In this document: positions 16,687-23,562 of the stretch, in pieces | How positions within the stretch are numbered: position 1 is the first letter of the stretch | Layout: each line of letters starts with the position of its first letter | Assembly: GCA_002409405.1 (NCBI GenBank) | Contig: DHNG01000022.1 | Span: forward strand, 33,366-56,927 | DNA length: 23,562 bases | Direction of reading: 5' to 3' | From: Flavobacteriales bacterium UBA5422 | GTDB taxonomy: Bacteria; Bacteroidota; Bacteroidia; Flavobacteriales_D; Crocinitomicaceae | Translations under genes and position numbers: made by a program | Notes under the pieces: model-generated | The model's input: only the letters and a program-made list of their open reading frames with translations | Database searches by the model: none | Told to the model about the DNA's origin: nothing

Positions 16687-17415
16687 TTATTTCTTTCGAA
16701 GCACAAATTTCTGCCCCAGATATACCTTACGTACCTGTTCATCTGCTGCTAGTTCTTCTGCTGTCCCTGACTTCAGAATCGCACCTTCAAAAAGGAGGTA
16801 GGCACGGTCTGTAATCGAGAGTGTTTCCTGCACATTGTGATCGGTGATCAGGATACCAATATTTTTTTCCCGGAGCTCAGAAACAATACTTTGGATGTCT
16901 TCTACAGCAATCGGATCGACTCCCGCAAACGGTTCGTCAAGTAACAGGAACTTTGGATTGGTAGCAAGGGCGCGGGCAATTTCCGTTCTTCGCTTTTCTC
17001 CTCCGGACAAACGATTTCCCAGGTTTTTTCTAACATGCTGCAGACTGAACTCGTTGAGGAGTTGTTCCAACCGCGCTTCCCGTTCCTGTTTGTTCAGATC
17101 GGTCATTTCCAATATCGCCATGATGTTATCCTCGACACTCAGTTTCCGGAACACTGAAATTTCCTGTGGCAGGTAGCCGATACCAAATTGGGAACGTTTA
17201 TACATCGGCATCTTGGTAATGTCGATTTCATCGAGAAAAACTTCTCCTGAATCAGGTTTAACCAGTCCTACAATCATGTAGAATGATGTTGTTTTTCCCG
17301 CTCCGTTTGGTCCGAGTAACCCGACAATTTCGCCTTGGTTTACTTCAACAGAAACCCCTTTTACTACATTTCTGCCTTTGTATGTTTTCTTTATTTCTTT
17401 TGTATGTAATTTCAT
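16687..17415 (-). CDS. lptB: LPS export ABC transporter ATP-binding protein
   Basis: Cytoplasmic ATPase that powers extraction of lipopolysaccharide from the inner membrane by LptFG. From the chosen start (242 aa, the normal LptB length), the Walker A GPNGAGKTT is at 35-43, the Q-loop YLPQEISVFRKLS is around 82-94 (Gln84), the signature LSGGE is at 136-140, Walker B FLLLDEP is at 156-162 and the switch His is at 193 (ITDHNVQET). AGVDPIAVEDIQ and the end VYLGQKF are typical of LptB. The frame is open to 17433, but MKLHTKEIKKTYKG is the family start. Its ATG shares a base with the stop of the upstream DUF5686 gene (TAATG), implying translational coupling. LptFG are not in the window. Confidence 0.95.
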   Translation of the reverse strand: MKLHTKEIKKTYKGRNVVKGVSVEVNQGEIVGLLGPNGAGKTTSFYMIVGLVKPDSGEVFLDEIDITKMPMYKRSQFGIGYLPQEISVFRKLSVEDNIMAILEMTDLNKQEREARLEQLLNEFSLQHVRKNLGNRLSGGEKRRTEIARALATNPKFLLLDEPFAGVDPIAVEDIQSIVSELREKNIGILITDHNVQETLSITDRAYLLFEGAILKSGTAEELAADEQVRKVYLGQKFVLRKK

Positions 17416-19874
17416 TACAAGAATATTTCCCAACGTGCTCTGAATCCAAATGGTGAAACTCCCGGAATCTGGTGAGTGACACGATAAAAGACATCAAAGC
17501 GGAGTAACTTAAATATGTTTTCCAGCCCCAAAGATACTTCGATATATGGAGTATTTCCAAATTGTTTGGTAAATGGCGGTAAGATCATCTCTTTTTCGTG
17601 TCGAGAATCAATCATTCCCCATGTTGCACGCGCACTGGAGACAAATCGCCATTTTAGTTTTTTGATCCCCGGGATGTAATCCAGGAAGAGTCCTCCCCAG
17701 TGATTTTCGATGTAGGCGTCTGCGTACTTATCGGAAATAAACTCAAAGAAATTGAGCATATTGAAGGTCGTTTTGTACAAGAAGTATGATTGATTTCCTT
17801 CGTGCACTTTTAAGAAAGGATATGCAGCAGAACCATTGATGTATCCCACACTCGCTCCGTACCGGATGTATCCGAGAACTCCTGCTGTGACCCTGTGATC
17901 CAGTGCCAGTTCATATTTCTGATACTGGTAATCACTCCCCAATGCTCCTTTTATTCCCAAAATTGTCTGGAAGGAGATGATCGGGAACCTGGATTTGATG
18001 GAAACACGGTCAAATGCTCCTCCGACAAATTCTTCGTCTTTTGCCCATCTGAAACGGAACGTAACCTCACTTGCACGGATACTGTTAATCGTATCGTACA
18101 AACCGGTATTTTCATTCATGCGCAGGTAATTAGCTAGCCCCAACGGTGTGTATTCTTTCCATTCAAAAGCAGTGAAGAGCACAATGTCTTTGTGTACATC
18201 CTTTTCAAAATTGATTCCGGCCTTTTCAACGAATGTAAGTTTGTCCAGAGGTCCTGTGCGAAAAAGTGTTCCAAAGGTAGATCCTACCTGAGATGCCTTG
18301 GTAGAAGCACCGATTTGTTCAATGTCATAATTGTAAAATGCACTCAACATTCCTCGTTTCTGAGGAGAAACATTGTACCGGATACTTCCTCCGTATTTAT
18401 AGCGTTCATCGCCAAATCCGTAGTATACTTTCCCTCCGATTTCAAGCCTTCGGGAGAACTTATTGGAGGTTCTGATGGCAACACCGAAACGCAACTTTTC
18501 TACTTGATTATAGCTAAACATATTGTAGATCATTCCGAAATCAAAATAGCCATAGGGGTAATATCCTGTTGTCAGCATGTAGGTAACTCCCTGCAGGCGT
18601 TTGAAAAACGGGACTGTTTTCAAGGAGTCAATCATTTCCCCGATACCTGCCTGATGAAAGGTAAGTGGTACGTGTCGATGCGCCTCCCAGTACGCTTCGT
18701 CTCTTTGATGCGCACTGTCTGCTATTTCTACTGTGTTGTTGCTTTTATAGAATGCGTCCGGATGTGGTTTGTTGATGACAAAATTTTCCCTGGATGAATA
18801 CTTCCGAGCATAAATACCATATAAACTGGTTTTTTTCGTGAGTTTAAAATCTGCCAGAATCGTTTCGTTGGTCATCATCCATACTTCCTTTTCTACCATT
18901 GAGAAATTCTGCTCAAAATACAAATCCTGCAGGTAGTTGATATTTGCCCATGGAGCAATCGTTCCCTTGATCGATTTAATGGCATAGGTTGTATCGTGCA
19001 CCCACATTTCTCCTTCAAAAGTCATGTCACCTTCCCGTTTGGGTTTAAAGGTCATTTTATAACACCACAGATTGTCAAGGAAGGAAGAGTCAACAATCAG
19101 AAACTGGTAATAATTTCGTGCAAAACTTGAAATAGGGCTAATGAAACTTCGGTTGACAATGTTGATGTTGTTGTCGTAAATATTGATGTCCATATACATT
19201 TCTCCCAGAAACTGATCCAGTTGAATGTTATCAATACCGACTACACGGGTTGCTTTTAAAACTTCTTTCTTGCGTTTGGGATTGGTTGCATAATAAAAAT
19301 CGGACAATCCTTCCGTAAAGATAACCGGGAGGTAATTTTTACCAGTTTCAGTTGAATCCAGGTAATCCAGGATCAAATCCATTCGCTTGACGATTCCTCT
19401 TTCTTTAAATTTATCTCCGATGTTATTGAGGTCAAACTGAATTTTATTGTAGAGCTCGTATTCGTAAGCCAACAATTTCTCCCGGTCATTGATCGGTTTG
19501 TTGTGAATGATCTTTTTATGCAGCGTAACGGAAGGAAGTTCATCCGGAGGTAAGACCGTCAGTTCTTCAATTTCAGAAACAGTCATTGCTAAGTCTATAT
19601 CGAGAACCTGCTCTTTGTCTCTTTTTATAGCTAGTGTCTGTGTAATGTATCCTGTTAATGTGAAGCGAAGAGAGTCTGTTGCGTAATAGGTTTCAATGCT
19701 GTAAAAACCAACGGAGTCTGTTAAGATACCAATTTTAGAATCTTTAAACTGGACTTTTACAAATGGAAGAGGCTCCTCTGTAACAGCATCTTTTACAACA
19801 CCACTTACTTTGGTTTGTTGTGCAAGGAGTGTTAAAGGAGTCAAGACCAATATAAGCAGTACAATCTTCAGCAT
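17415..19874 (-). CDS. DUF5686 outer membrane protein with carboxypeptidase-regulatory-like domain
   Basis: An 819-residue protein with a signal peptide (1-18, ending LTLLAQQ). An N-terminal carboxypeptidase-regulatory-like beta sandwich follows (about 21-100: VSGVVKDAVTEEPLPFVKVQ, DSVGFYSIET). A long DUF5686-type region comes next, with conserved-looking blocks (LAYEYELYNKIQFDLNN, YLPVIFTEGLSDFYY, FISPISSFARNYYQFLI, FEGEMWVHDTTYAIKSIKG). The second half has alternating strands typical of an outer-membrane barrel and ends in an aromatic strand (FGFRARWEIFL). The molecular function of the family is not established to my knowledge. Location between tatC and lptB, with a TAATG overlap onto lptB, suggests a link to envelope biogenesis or LPS traffic; that is inference. 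Confidence 0.85.
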   Translation of the reverse strand: MLKIVLLILVLTPLTLLAQQTKVSGVVKDAVTEEPLPFVKVQFKDSKIGILTDSVGFYSIETYYATDSLRFTLTGYITQTLAIKRDKEQVLDIDLAMTVSEIEELTVLPPDELPSVTLHKKIIHNKPINDREKLLAYEYELYNKIQFDLNNIGDKFKERGIVKRMDLILDYLDSTETGKNYLPVIFTEGLSDFYYATNPKRKKEVLKATRVVGIDNIQLDQFLGEMYMDINIYDNNINIVNRSFISPISSFARNYYQFLIVDSSFLDNLWCYKMTFKPKREGDMTFEGEMWVHDTTYAIKSIKGTIAPWANINYLQDLYFEQNFSMVEKEVWMMTNETILADFKLTKKTSLYGIYARKYSSRENFVINKPHPDAFYKSNNTVEIADSAHQRDEAYWEAHRHVPLTFHQAGIGEMIDSLKTVPFFKRLQGVTYMLTTGYYPYGYFDFGMIYNMFSYNQVEKLRFGVAIRTSNKFSRRLEIGGKVYYGFGDERYKYGGSIRYNVSPQKRGMLSAFYNYDIEQIGASTKASQVGSTFGTLFRTGPLDKLTFVEKAGINFEKDVHKDIVLFTAFEWKEYTPLGLANYLRMNENTGLYDTINSIRASEVTFRFRWAKDEEFVGGAFDRVSIKSRFPIISFQTILGIKGALGSDYQYQKYELALDHRVTAGVLGYIRYGASVGYINGSAAYPFLKVHEGNQSYFLYKTTFNMLNFFEFISDKYADAYIENHWGGLFLDYIPGIKKLKWRFVSSARATWGMIDSRHEKEMILPPFTKQFGNTPYIEVSLGLENIFKLLRFDVFYRVTHQIPGVSPFGFRARWEIFL

Positions 19875-19949
19875 CTTCTCATTTGAAGAAGTAAAAGTAG
19901 AAAAATACAGTTAATAACAACTTGTTACCACTGATTAAATCATTCATGC

Positions 19950-20744
19950 TTAATTGTTGATATTTTCTTTGTTGCGTTTTTTCTCAACTCTTGCAGCTGT
20001 GAGAATTCCGATTTCATACAACAACGCAATAGGAATAGAGACAATTACCTGACTGATCAGATCCGGTGGAGTGATCACTGCTGCCAGGATTAAAACTCCT
20101 ACAAGCGCATGTTTGCGGTATTTTCGAAGGAAGTCAGCTGTGATAATTCCCAATTTAGCCAGTAAGTAAGAGGCAATCGGGAGTAAAAAGAATAAACCGG
20201 TATAAAAAATGGTTGATAAAATCATTCCCATGTAGGAATCAACGGTAAAAATGTTCTGAATTTGGGTACTGATTTTATAGTTTCCGAAAAATTGGATCGT
20301 CATTGGTGTTACAACAAAATACCCGAATAAAATTCCAAGAAGGAACAGTAGTGAAACGTAAAATACCAATCCTCCCATTGCGGAACGTTCTGTCACTTTT
20401 AATGCAGGACGGATAAAAGCCCATAGCTGGTAAAATATAAATGGAGAAGCAACAACAATCCCTCCCAAAATACTCATCCATAAAGCATACGAAAACTGCC
20501 CGGATACGTTCATACTCTGCATTTCAACAGGTGTTGGCGGAGTACATACATCAAACCAGTGGCATAGTAATTTGAACGAGATAAAATTATTGTCCAGCAT
20601 GATCAGGAAGATATTGTCCATAATCCATTCCTGGTATACGAACAAAACAATCGCACAAGTAACAATTGCAATAGCGCTTTTTACTAATCTCCACCGAAGT
20701 TCCTCAAGGTGCTGAAGGAAGGACATATTTTTTTCTTCACTCAT
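19950..20744 (-). CDS. tatC: Sec-independent protein translocase TatC
   Basis: Inner-membrane receptor for twin-arginine signal peptides in folded-protein export. It has 264 residues with six predicted membrane helices. Signatures are the N-terminal FLQHLEELRWRLVKS, the first-cytoplasmic-loop motif YQLWAFIRPALKVTER (about 105-120, with the conserved Glu119) and TPPD at 225-228. The first periplasmic loop is extended and holds a Cys pair (CHWFDVC, 61-67), which could form a disulfide. The ATG at 20744 gives the usual family N-terminus; an internal ATG at 20726 (MSFLQHLEEL) would leave a longer leader after the candidate -7 box. No tatA gene is in the window. It is the first gene of the tatC-DUF5686-lptB run, with 75 bp to the next gene. 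Confidence 0.95.
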   Translation of the reverse strand: MSEEKNMSFLQHLEELRWRLVKSAIAIVTCAIVLFVYQEWIMDNIFLIMLDNNFISFKLLCHWFDVCTPPTPVEMQSMNVSGQFSYALWMSILGGIVVASPFIFYQLWAFIRPALKVTERSAMGGLVFYVSLLFLLGILFGYFVVTPMTIQFFGNYKISTQIQNIFTVDSYMGMILSTIFYTGLFFLLPIASYLLAKLGIITADFLRKYRKHALVGVLILAAVITPPDLISQVIVSIPIALLYEIGILTAARVEKKRNKENINN

Positions 20745-20752
20745 GACGGGGG

Positions 20753-20760
20753 CAAAAATA
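20753..20760 (-). promoter_or_regulatory. Candidate -7 element for tatC
   Basis: Minus-strand TATTTTTG, an exact TAnnTTTG match, ends only 8 bp before the tatC ATG. If used, the transcript would be nearly leaderless or translation would begin at the internal ATG at 20726. No -33 TTG is seen at the right distance, so confidence is low. Confidence 0.3.
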
Positions 20761-20791
20761 CGGAAAGAGAATGGAATATTGAGAAGAAAGA

Positions 20792-20824
20792 TTGTTTTTT
20801 TATAATTAGTTATGGTTAACTTTG
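20792..20824 (+). promoter_or_regulatory. Candidate Bacteroidota-type promoter of pdxJ
   Basis: TTG at 20792-20794 and TAACTTTG at 20817-20824 are separated by 22 bp, within the range reported for flavobacterial promoters. The -7 box ends 34 bp before the pdxJ ATG. It lies in the 114-bp gap shared with the divergent tatC gene. Confidence 0.55.
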
Positions 20825-20858
20825 CCTCATTAACAACAACACGATTACTTTTTAATTG

Positions 20859-21572
20859 ATGACAAAATTAAGTGTAAATATTAATAAGATTGCAACGATC
20901 CGAAATGCAAGGGGAGGAGATGTGCCGAGTGTGGTTCAGGTGGCAATTGATTGCGAACGTTTTGGTGCGGAAGGAATTACTGTTCATCCACGCCCTGATG
21001 AGCGTCACATTACAACAAAGGATGTGTATGACCTGAAAAAGGTTGTTCGAACTGAATTCAATATTGAAGGGTACCCGGATGAGCGTTACATGAAATTAAT
21101 TGAAGATGTTCGTCCTGAACAAGCGACGTTGGTTCCCGATCCTCCGGGGGTATTGACTTCGAATGCCGGTTGGGAAACAAAAAAGCAGTTGGATCTCCTA
21201 GCCGATTTGGCTAATCAGCTGAAAGCAATGAAGATTCGAAGTTCTGTTTTTGTAGATACGAATCTTGAAAATATTGAGTTTGCAGCAAAAGCAGGATTCG
21301 ACCGCATTGAGTTGTATACAGGTCCTTATGCGGAGGATTACGCTACAAATCCCGAAAAAGCAGTGGAGTTATATGTGAAGGCAGCTGAGTTTGCAAAAGA
21401 ATTAGGGTTGGGAGTGAATGCAGGACATGATTTAAGCTTGGAGAATCTGAAGTTTTTGAAAACAAAAATTCCGTTTATGGATGAAGTTTCAATCGGGCAT
21501 GCGCTCATTTCAGATGCGTTGTACCTGGGATTGGAAAATACAATTCAACGGTATCGGTCATTATTAAAATAA
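20859..21572 (+). CDS. pdxJ: Pyridoxine 5'-phosphate synthase
   Basis: Condenses 1-deoxy-xylulose 5-phosphate with 3-amino-2-oxopropyl phosphate to give pyridoxine 5'-phosphate, the last ring-forming step of DXP-dependent vitamin B6 synthesis. The 237-residue TIM barrel is close to the usual length of about 240. Signatures are KLSVNINKIATIRNARGG at the N-terminus, ITVHPRPDERHI with the catalytic and substrate-binding His/Arg residues, SVFVDTNLENIEFAAKAG, RIELYTGPYA, GLGVNAGHDLSLENL and EVSIGHALISDALYLGL at the C-terminus. A TTG immediately upstream at 20856 is in frame, but the ATG at 20859 is preferred. It is a single-gene unit with its own promoter candidate and a terminator. Confidence 0.96.
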   Translation: MTKLSVNINKIATIRNARGGDVPSVVQVAIDCERFGAEGITVHPRPDERHITTKDVYDLKKVVRTEFNIEGYPDERYMKLIEDVRPEQATLVPDPPGVLTSNAGWETKKQLDLLADLANQLKAMKIRSSVFVDTNLENIEFAAKAGFDRIELYTGPYAEDYATNPEKAVELYVKAAEFAKELGLGVNAGHDLSLENLKFLKTKIPFMDEVSIGHALISDALYLGLENTIQRYRSLLK

Positions 21573-21601
21573 AAAACAGGAGCGACTCACTCCTGTTTTT
21601 T
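21572..21601. terminator. Bidirectional terminator between pdxJ and the LamG protein gene
   Basis: An 11-bp perfect stem (21572-21582 with 21590-21600) and a 7-nt loop, with A runs on the left and T runs on the right, give a T-tailed hairpin in both directions. It overlaps the last base of the pdxJ stop and lies 24 bp after the stop of the convergent gene, so one element can serve both. Confidence 0.85.
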
Positions 21602-21624
21602 ATGGATGATCTCTTGGAATAATA

Positions 21625-23409
21625 TTAGTGGGCTACAATTATTTTGTGGATGTCAATATTGTTTTCACCCGATAGTATCTTTATGATATAGGTCCCGTTT
21701 ATCCACTTCTTTGTATCAATTTTGTTTTCCGCTGATTCGTGGTAATTTTTGTAGATTATATTTCCCGGCAAATCATAAATAATTACCTCATACTGCTTGC
21801 CACTCTCGAGCGTAAAGTAGATGAAATCAGTAACAGGATTCGGAAAAACAGCCATATTATTATTTGTTTTAGTTTGCTGTTCATGCAATGGTGTTGTAAT
21901 GCTTTCATGTCGTTTGCAATTTTCTGCTACAAAATTCGATGTGTTGGAAATGAGTTGAAAATTAACCAACGTTCCATCTCGGGAAGGAGAGATGGTATTT
22001 GTTAGAGCAGTAATGAGCGTGTTATTTCCTCCCGGAATCCCCTGATTACAATTGAAATAATTAATCAATCCGATTTCGTTCCCCGTCAGCTCATTTCCCA
22101 TGTTATTATAGATCTCTGTAGCGGTTCTTGTGGTATTCCAAATCCTGATTTCATCCATGCTTCCCGTTAGGAAGTCAGATGTAGTATTGTCGTCATATTC
22201 TTGCCCGAGACTGTATCTGTCAGTGCTTACCAGTGTAATTGTTTTTGTCATTGTACCCTGGAGAATACCGTCTATATAAAGTGAATGTATCCCGGAGTTA
22301 TAGGTGTATGCAACATGGTGGCAATTGCCGTCCAGTACGTTTACTCCACCAATAATTAATAAGGATCCTCCGAACGGAGCGTTCACAACTACCGAATTTC
22401 CGGCCCCTTCTCCTGTTCCAGCCAGCCGGATCAATAATTTGTTGATGTCTGTTCCTCCCGGAGCGGCGTTGATACTAAAAAACATTCCATACGGACTTTT
22501 TTGAAGATTTTTTAAATCGATCAAAAAATCGACAGAATATTGATTTAATCCTGACATGGAAGAAGCGATCGTATTAATATTTACATAGTCGTTTATTCCG
22601 TCAAAATTCAGCCAGTTTGATTGAGAGATTATTTTTCTGCATCCTTCTATTCTTCTGAAATTAGAAGTATTCGAGAGCAGTTGAAAATTGACTAATGTGC
22701 CATTTCGGGAAGGGGAGATTGTATTTGTCAAAGAAGTAATGAGTGTATTATTTCCTGCCGAGATTCCCTGATTGCAGTTAAAATAGTTGATTAATCCTGT
22801 CTCGTTTCCTGCCAGTTGACTAAACCTGTTATCATTGATTTCCGTAGCAGTTCTTACGGTGTTCCAAATCCTGATTTCATCCATACTTCCCGTTAGAAAA
22901 TCTGAGGTAACATTATTGTCGTATTCCTGACCGAGACTGTACCTGTCTGTGTTTGCCAGTGTAAGTGTTTTTGTGATTGTACCTTGTAATGCACCATCTA
23001 TATAGAGTGAATGCGTCCCCGAGTTATAGGTGTATGCAACATGATGACAATTGCCATCCAATACATTCACTCCTCCTATTAATAATAGAGACCCTCCAAA
23101 CGGAGCATTCACAACAACCGAATTCCCTGCGCCTTCTCCTGGTCCGGCCAACCGGATCAATAGTTTGTTATCATCGGAGCTTCCCAATGCGCCATTAATG
23201 CTGAAGAACATTCCATATTGTCTGACCTGAGGTTCTTTTACATTAAACAAAAATTCAACGGAAAAGCGGGTTAATCCAGTCATTGACGGTGCGATGGAAT
23301 TAATGTCGACATAGTCATTCACCCCGTCAAAATTTAAAAAATTGTCCGATGCATGTAAATTTGAAGTGCGCAGTATACTTGCACAGAGTAGTAAGAAAAT
23401 TGTTTTCAT
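21625..23409 (-). CDS. Secreted protein with two tandem LamG-like domains and type A T9SS sorting domain
   Basis: A 594-residue protein with a signal peptide (about 1-20, ending NLHAS). Two near-identical LamG/concanavalin-A-like jelly-roll modules follow at about 24-251 and 266-493. Each has the typical FDGxNDYV start, VAYTYNSGxHSLYIDG in the middle and the SMDEIRIWNxxRTATEI end. The last 75 or so residues are a Por-secretion-tail type A T9SS sorting domain (VFPNPVTDFIYF, EVIIYDLPGNIIYK, NGTYIIKILSGE). LamG modules of this kind usually bind glycans or serve as adhesive spacers; no catalytic domain is present. The protein should be exported by Sec, pass the outer membrane by T9SS, and be anchored to the surface or released. 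The ligand is unknown. No exact -7 match was seen upstream of the ATG. Confidence 0.9.
   Translation of the reverse strand: MKTIFLLLCASILRTSNLHASDNFLNFDGVNDYVDINSIAPSMTGLTRFSVEFLFNVKEPQVRQYGMFFSINGALGSSDDNKLLIRLAGPGEGAGNSVVVNAPFGGSLLLIGGVNVLDGNCHHVAYTYNSGTHSLYIDGALQGTITKTLTLANTDRYSLGQEYDNNVTSDFLTGSMDEIRIWNTVRTATEINDNRFSQLAGNETGLINYFNCNQGISAGNNTLITSLTNTISPSRNGTLVNFQLLSNTSNFRRIEGCRKIISQSNWLNFDGINDYVNINTIASSMSGLNQYSVDFLIDLKNLQKSPYGMFFSINAAPGGTDINKLLIRLAGTGEGAGNSVVVNAPFGGSLLIIGGVNVLDGNCHHVAYTYNSGIHSLYIDGILQGTMTKTITLVSTDRYSLGQEYDDNTTSDFLTGSMDEIRIWNTTRTATEIYNNMGNELTGNEIGLINYFNCNQGIPGGNNTLITALTNTISPSRDGTLVNFQLISNTSNFVAENCKRHESITTPLHEQQTKTNNNMAVFPNPVTDFIYFTLESGKQYEVIIYDLPGNIIYKNYHESAENKIDTKKWINGTYIIKILSGENNIDIHKIIVAH
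21931..23340 (-). repeat. Internal tandem duplication encoding the two LamG modules
   Basis: Copy 1 is at 22657-23340 and copy 2 at 21931-22614, each 228 codons, with a constant offset of 242 codons (726 bp) and no insertion or deletion across the whole length. By hand I count about 47 amino-acid differences in 228 positions (roughly 79% identity). Differences cluster near the start of the module and around residues 192-204; the central block from LLIRLAG to SLYIDG is almost unchanged. Confidence 0.92.
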
Positions 23410-23562
23410 AGTGTTATTTAATTATAAACTTCATTAAAAATAAAGAATTATAACGAAGCATTACATTTACTTAAAAAACATTTTTGATAGATGAGGAGTT
23501 TGAGTGGTAAATTCAGCTATCTTTGAAACACTTTTTTAATTTTATTTGTAAAAGGTGTTGTA
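23410..23562. other. AT-rich intergenic region with a possible outward promoter
   Basis: No coding sequence is visible in the last 153 bases. TATCTTTG at 23518-23525 matches the TAnnTTTG -7 element on the plus strand. TTTG at 23499-23502 could be a -33 element, but the spacer is only 15 bp. It would drive a rightward gene starting beyond the window. Confidence 0.35.

Noticed and set aside
18192..18797. 201-codon open frame antisense to the DUF5686 gene
   Set aside because: It lies wholly inside a well-supported gene and its translation has no domain or signal; it looks like an antisense shadow.

Overview
The window looks like chromosomal DNA of a Bacteroidota bacterium, most likely Flavobacteriales. 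I base this on the protein families (type IX secretion sorting domains of both type A and type B, an OMP_b-brl_3-type receptor, a DUF5686 outer-membrane protein), the AT-rich intergenic DNA, weak or absent Shine-Dalgarno sites, and repeated matches to the Bacteroidota -7 promoter element TAnnTTTG. A genus cannot be named from this alone. No rRNA, tRNA, CRISPR array, integrase or transposase gene was seen.

Layout from left to right. (1) Positions 1-1074, minus strand: lgt (lipoprotein diacylglyceryl transferase) followed 6 bp later by a DUF58 protein that runs off the left edge. (2) 1172-4081, minus: a 969-residue secreted protein with a DNRLRE-like region, four 54-residue cysteine-pair repeats, a PKD-like domain and a type B T9SS sorting domain. 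(3) 4376-10017, plus: a complete three-gene RND efflux operon (outer-membrane factor, membrane-fusion protein, inner-membrane pump) with its own promoter and a strong terminator. (4) 10081-10330: non-coding DNA holding a REP-like hairpin and a degenerate repeat. (5) 10331-11110, minus: a methyltransferase-like protein with C-terminal membrane segments. (6) 11166-13516, minus: pdhA-pdhC of pyruvate dehydrogenase, without pdhB. (7) 13620-16001, minus: an outer-membrane TonB-dependent-receptor-like protein. (8) 16126-16611, minus: a small unknown lipoprotein. (9) 16687-20744, minus: tatC, a DUF5686 outer-membrane protein and lptB, an apparent envelope-biogenesis operon whose last two genes share a TAATG stop/start. 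(10) 20859-21572, plus: pdxJ. (11) 21625-23409, minus: a secreted protein made of two tandem LamG-like domains plus a type A T9SS sorting domain.

The common theme is the cell envelope: lipoprotein acylation (Lgt), twin-arginine export (TatC), LPS export (LptB), efflux, outer-membrane receptors and T9SS cargo. Central metabolism (PdhA/PdhC, PdxJ) is interleaved. Most genes are well-known families in ordinary arrangements. The parts most worth a second look are the two internally duplicated T9SS cargo proteins, the DUF5686-lptB coupling, the membrane-anchored methyltransferase, the orphan lipoprotein and the REP-like intergenic element. I found no convincing new multi-gene system.
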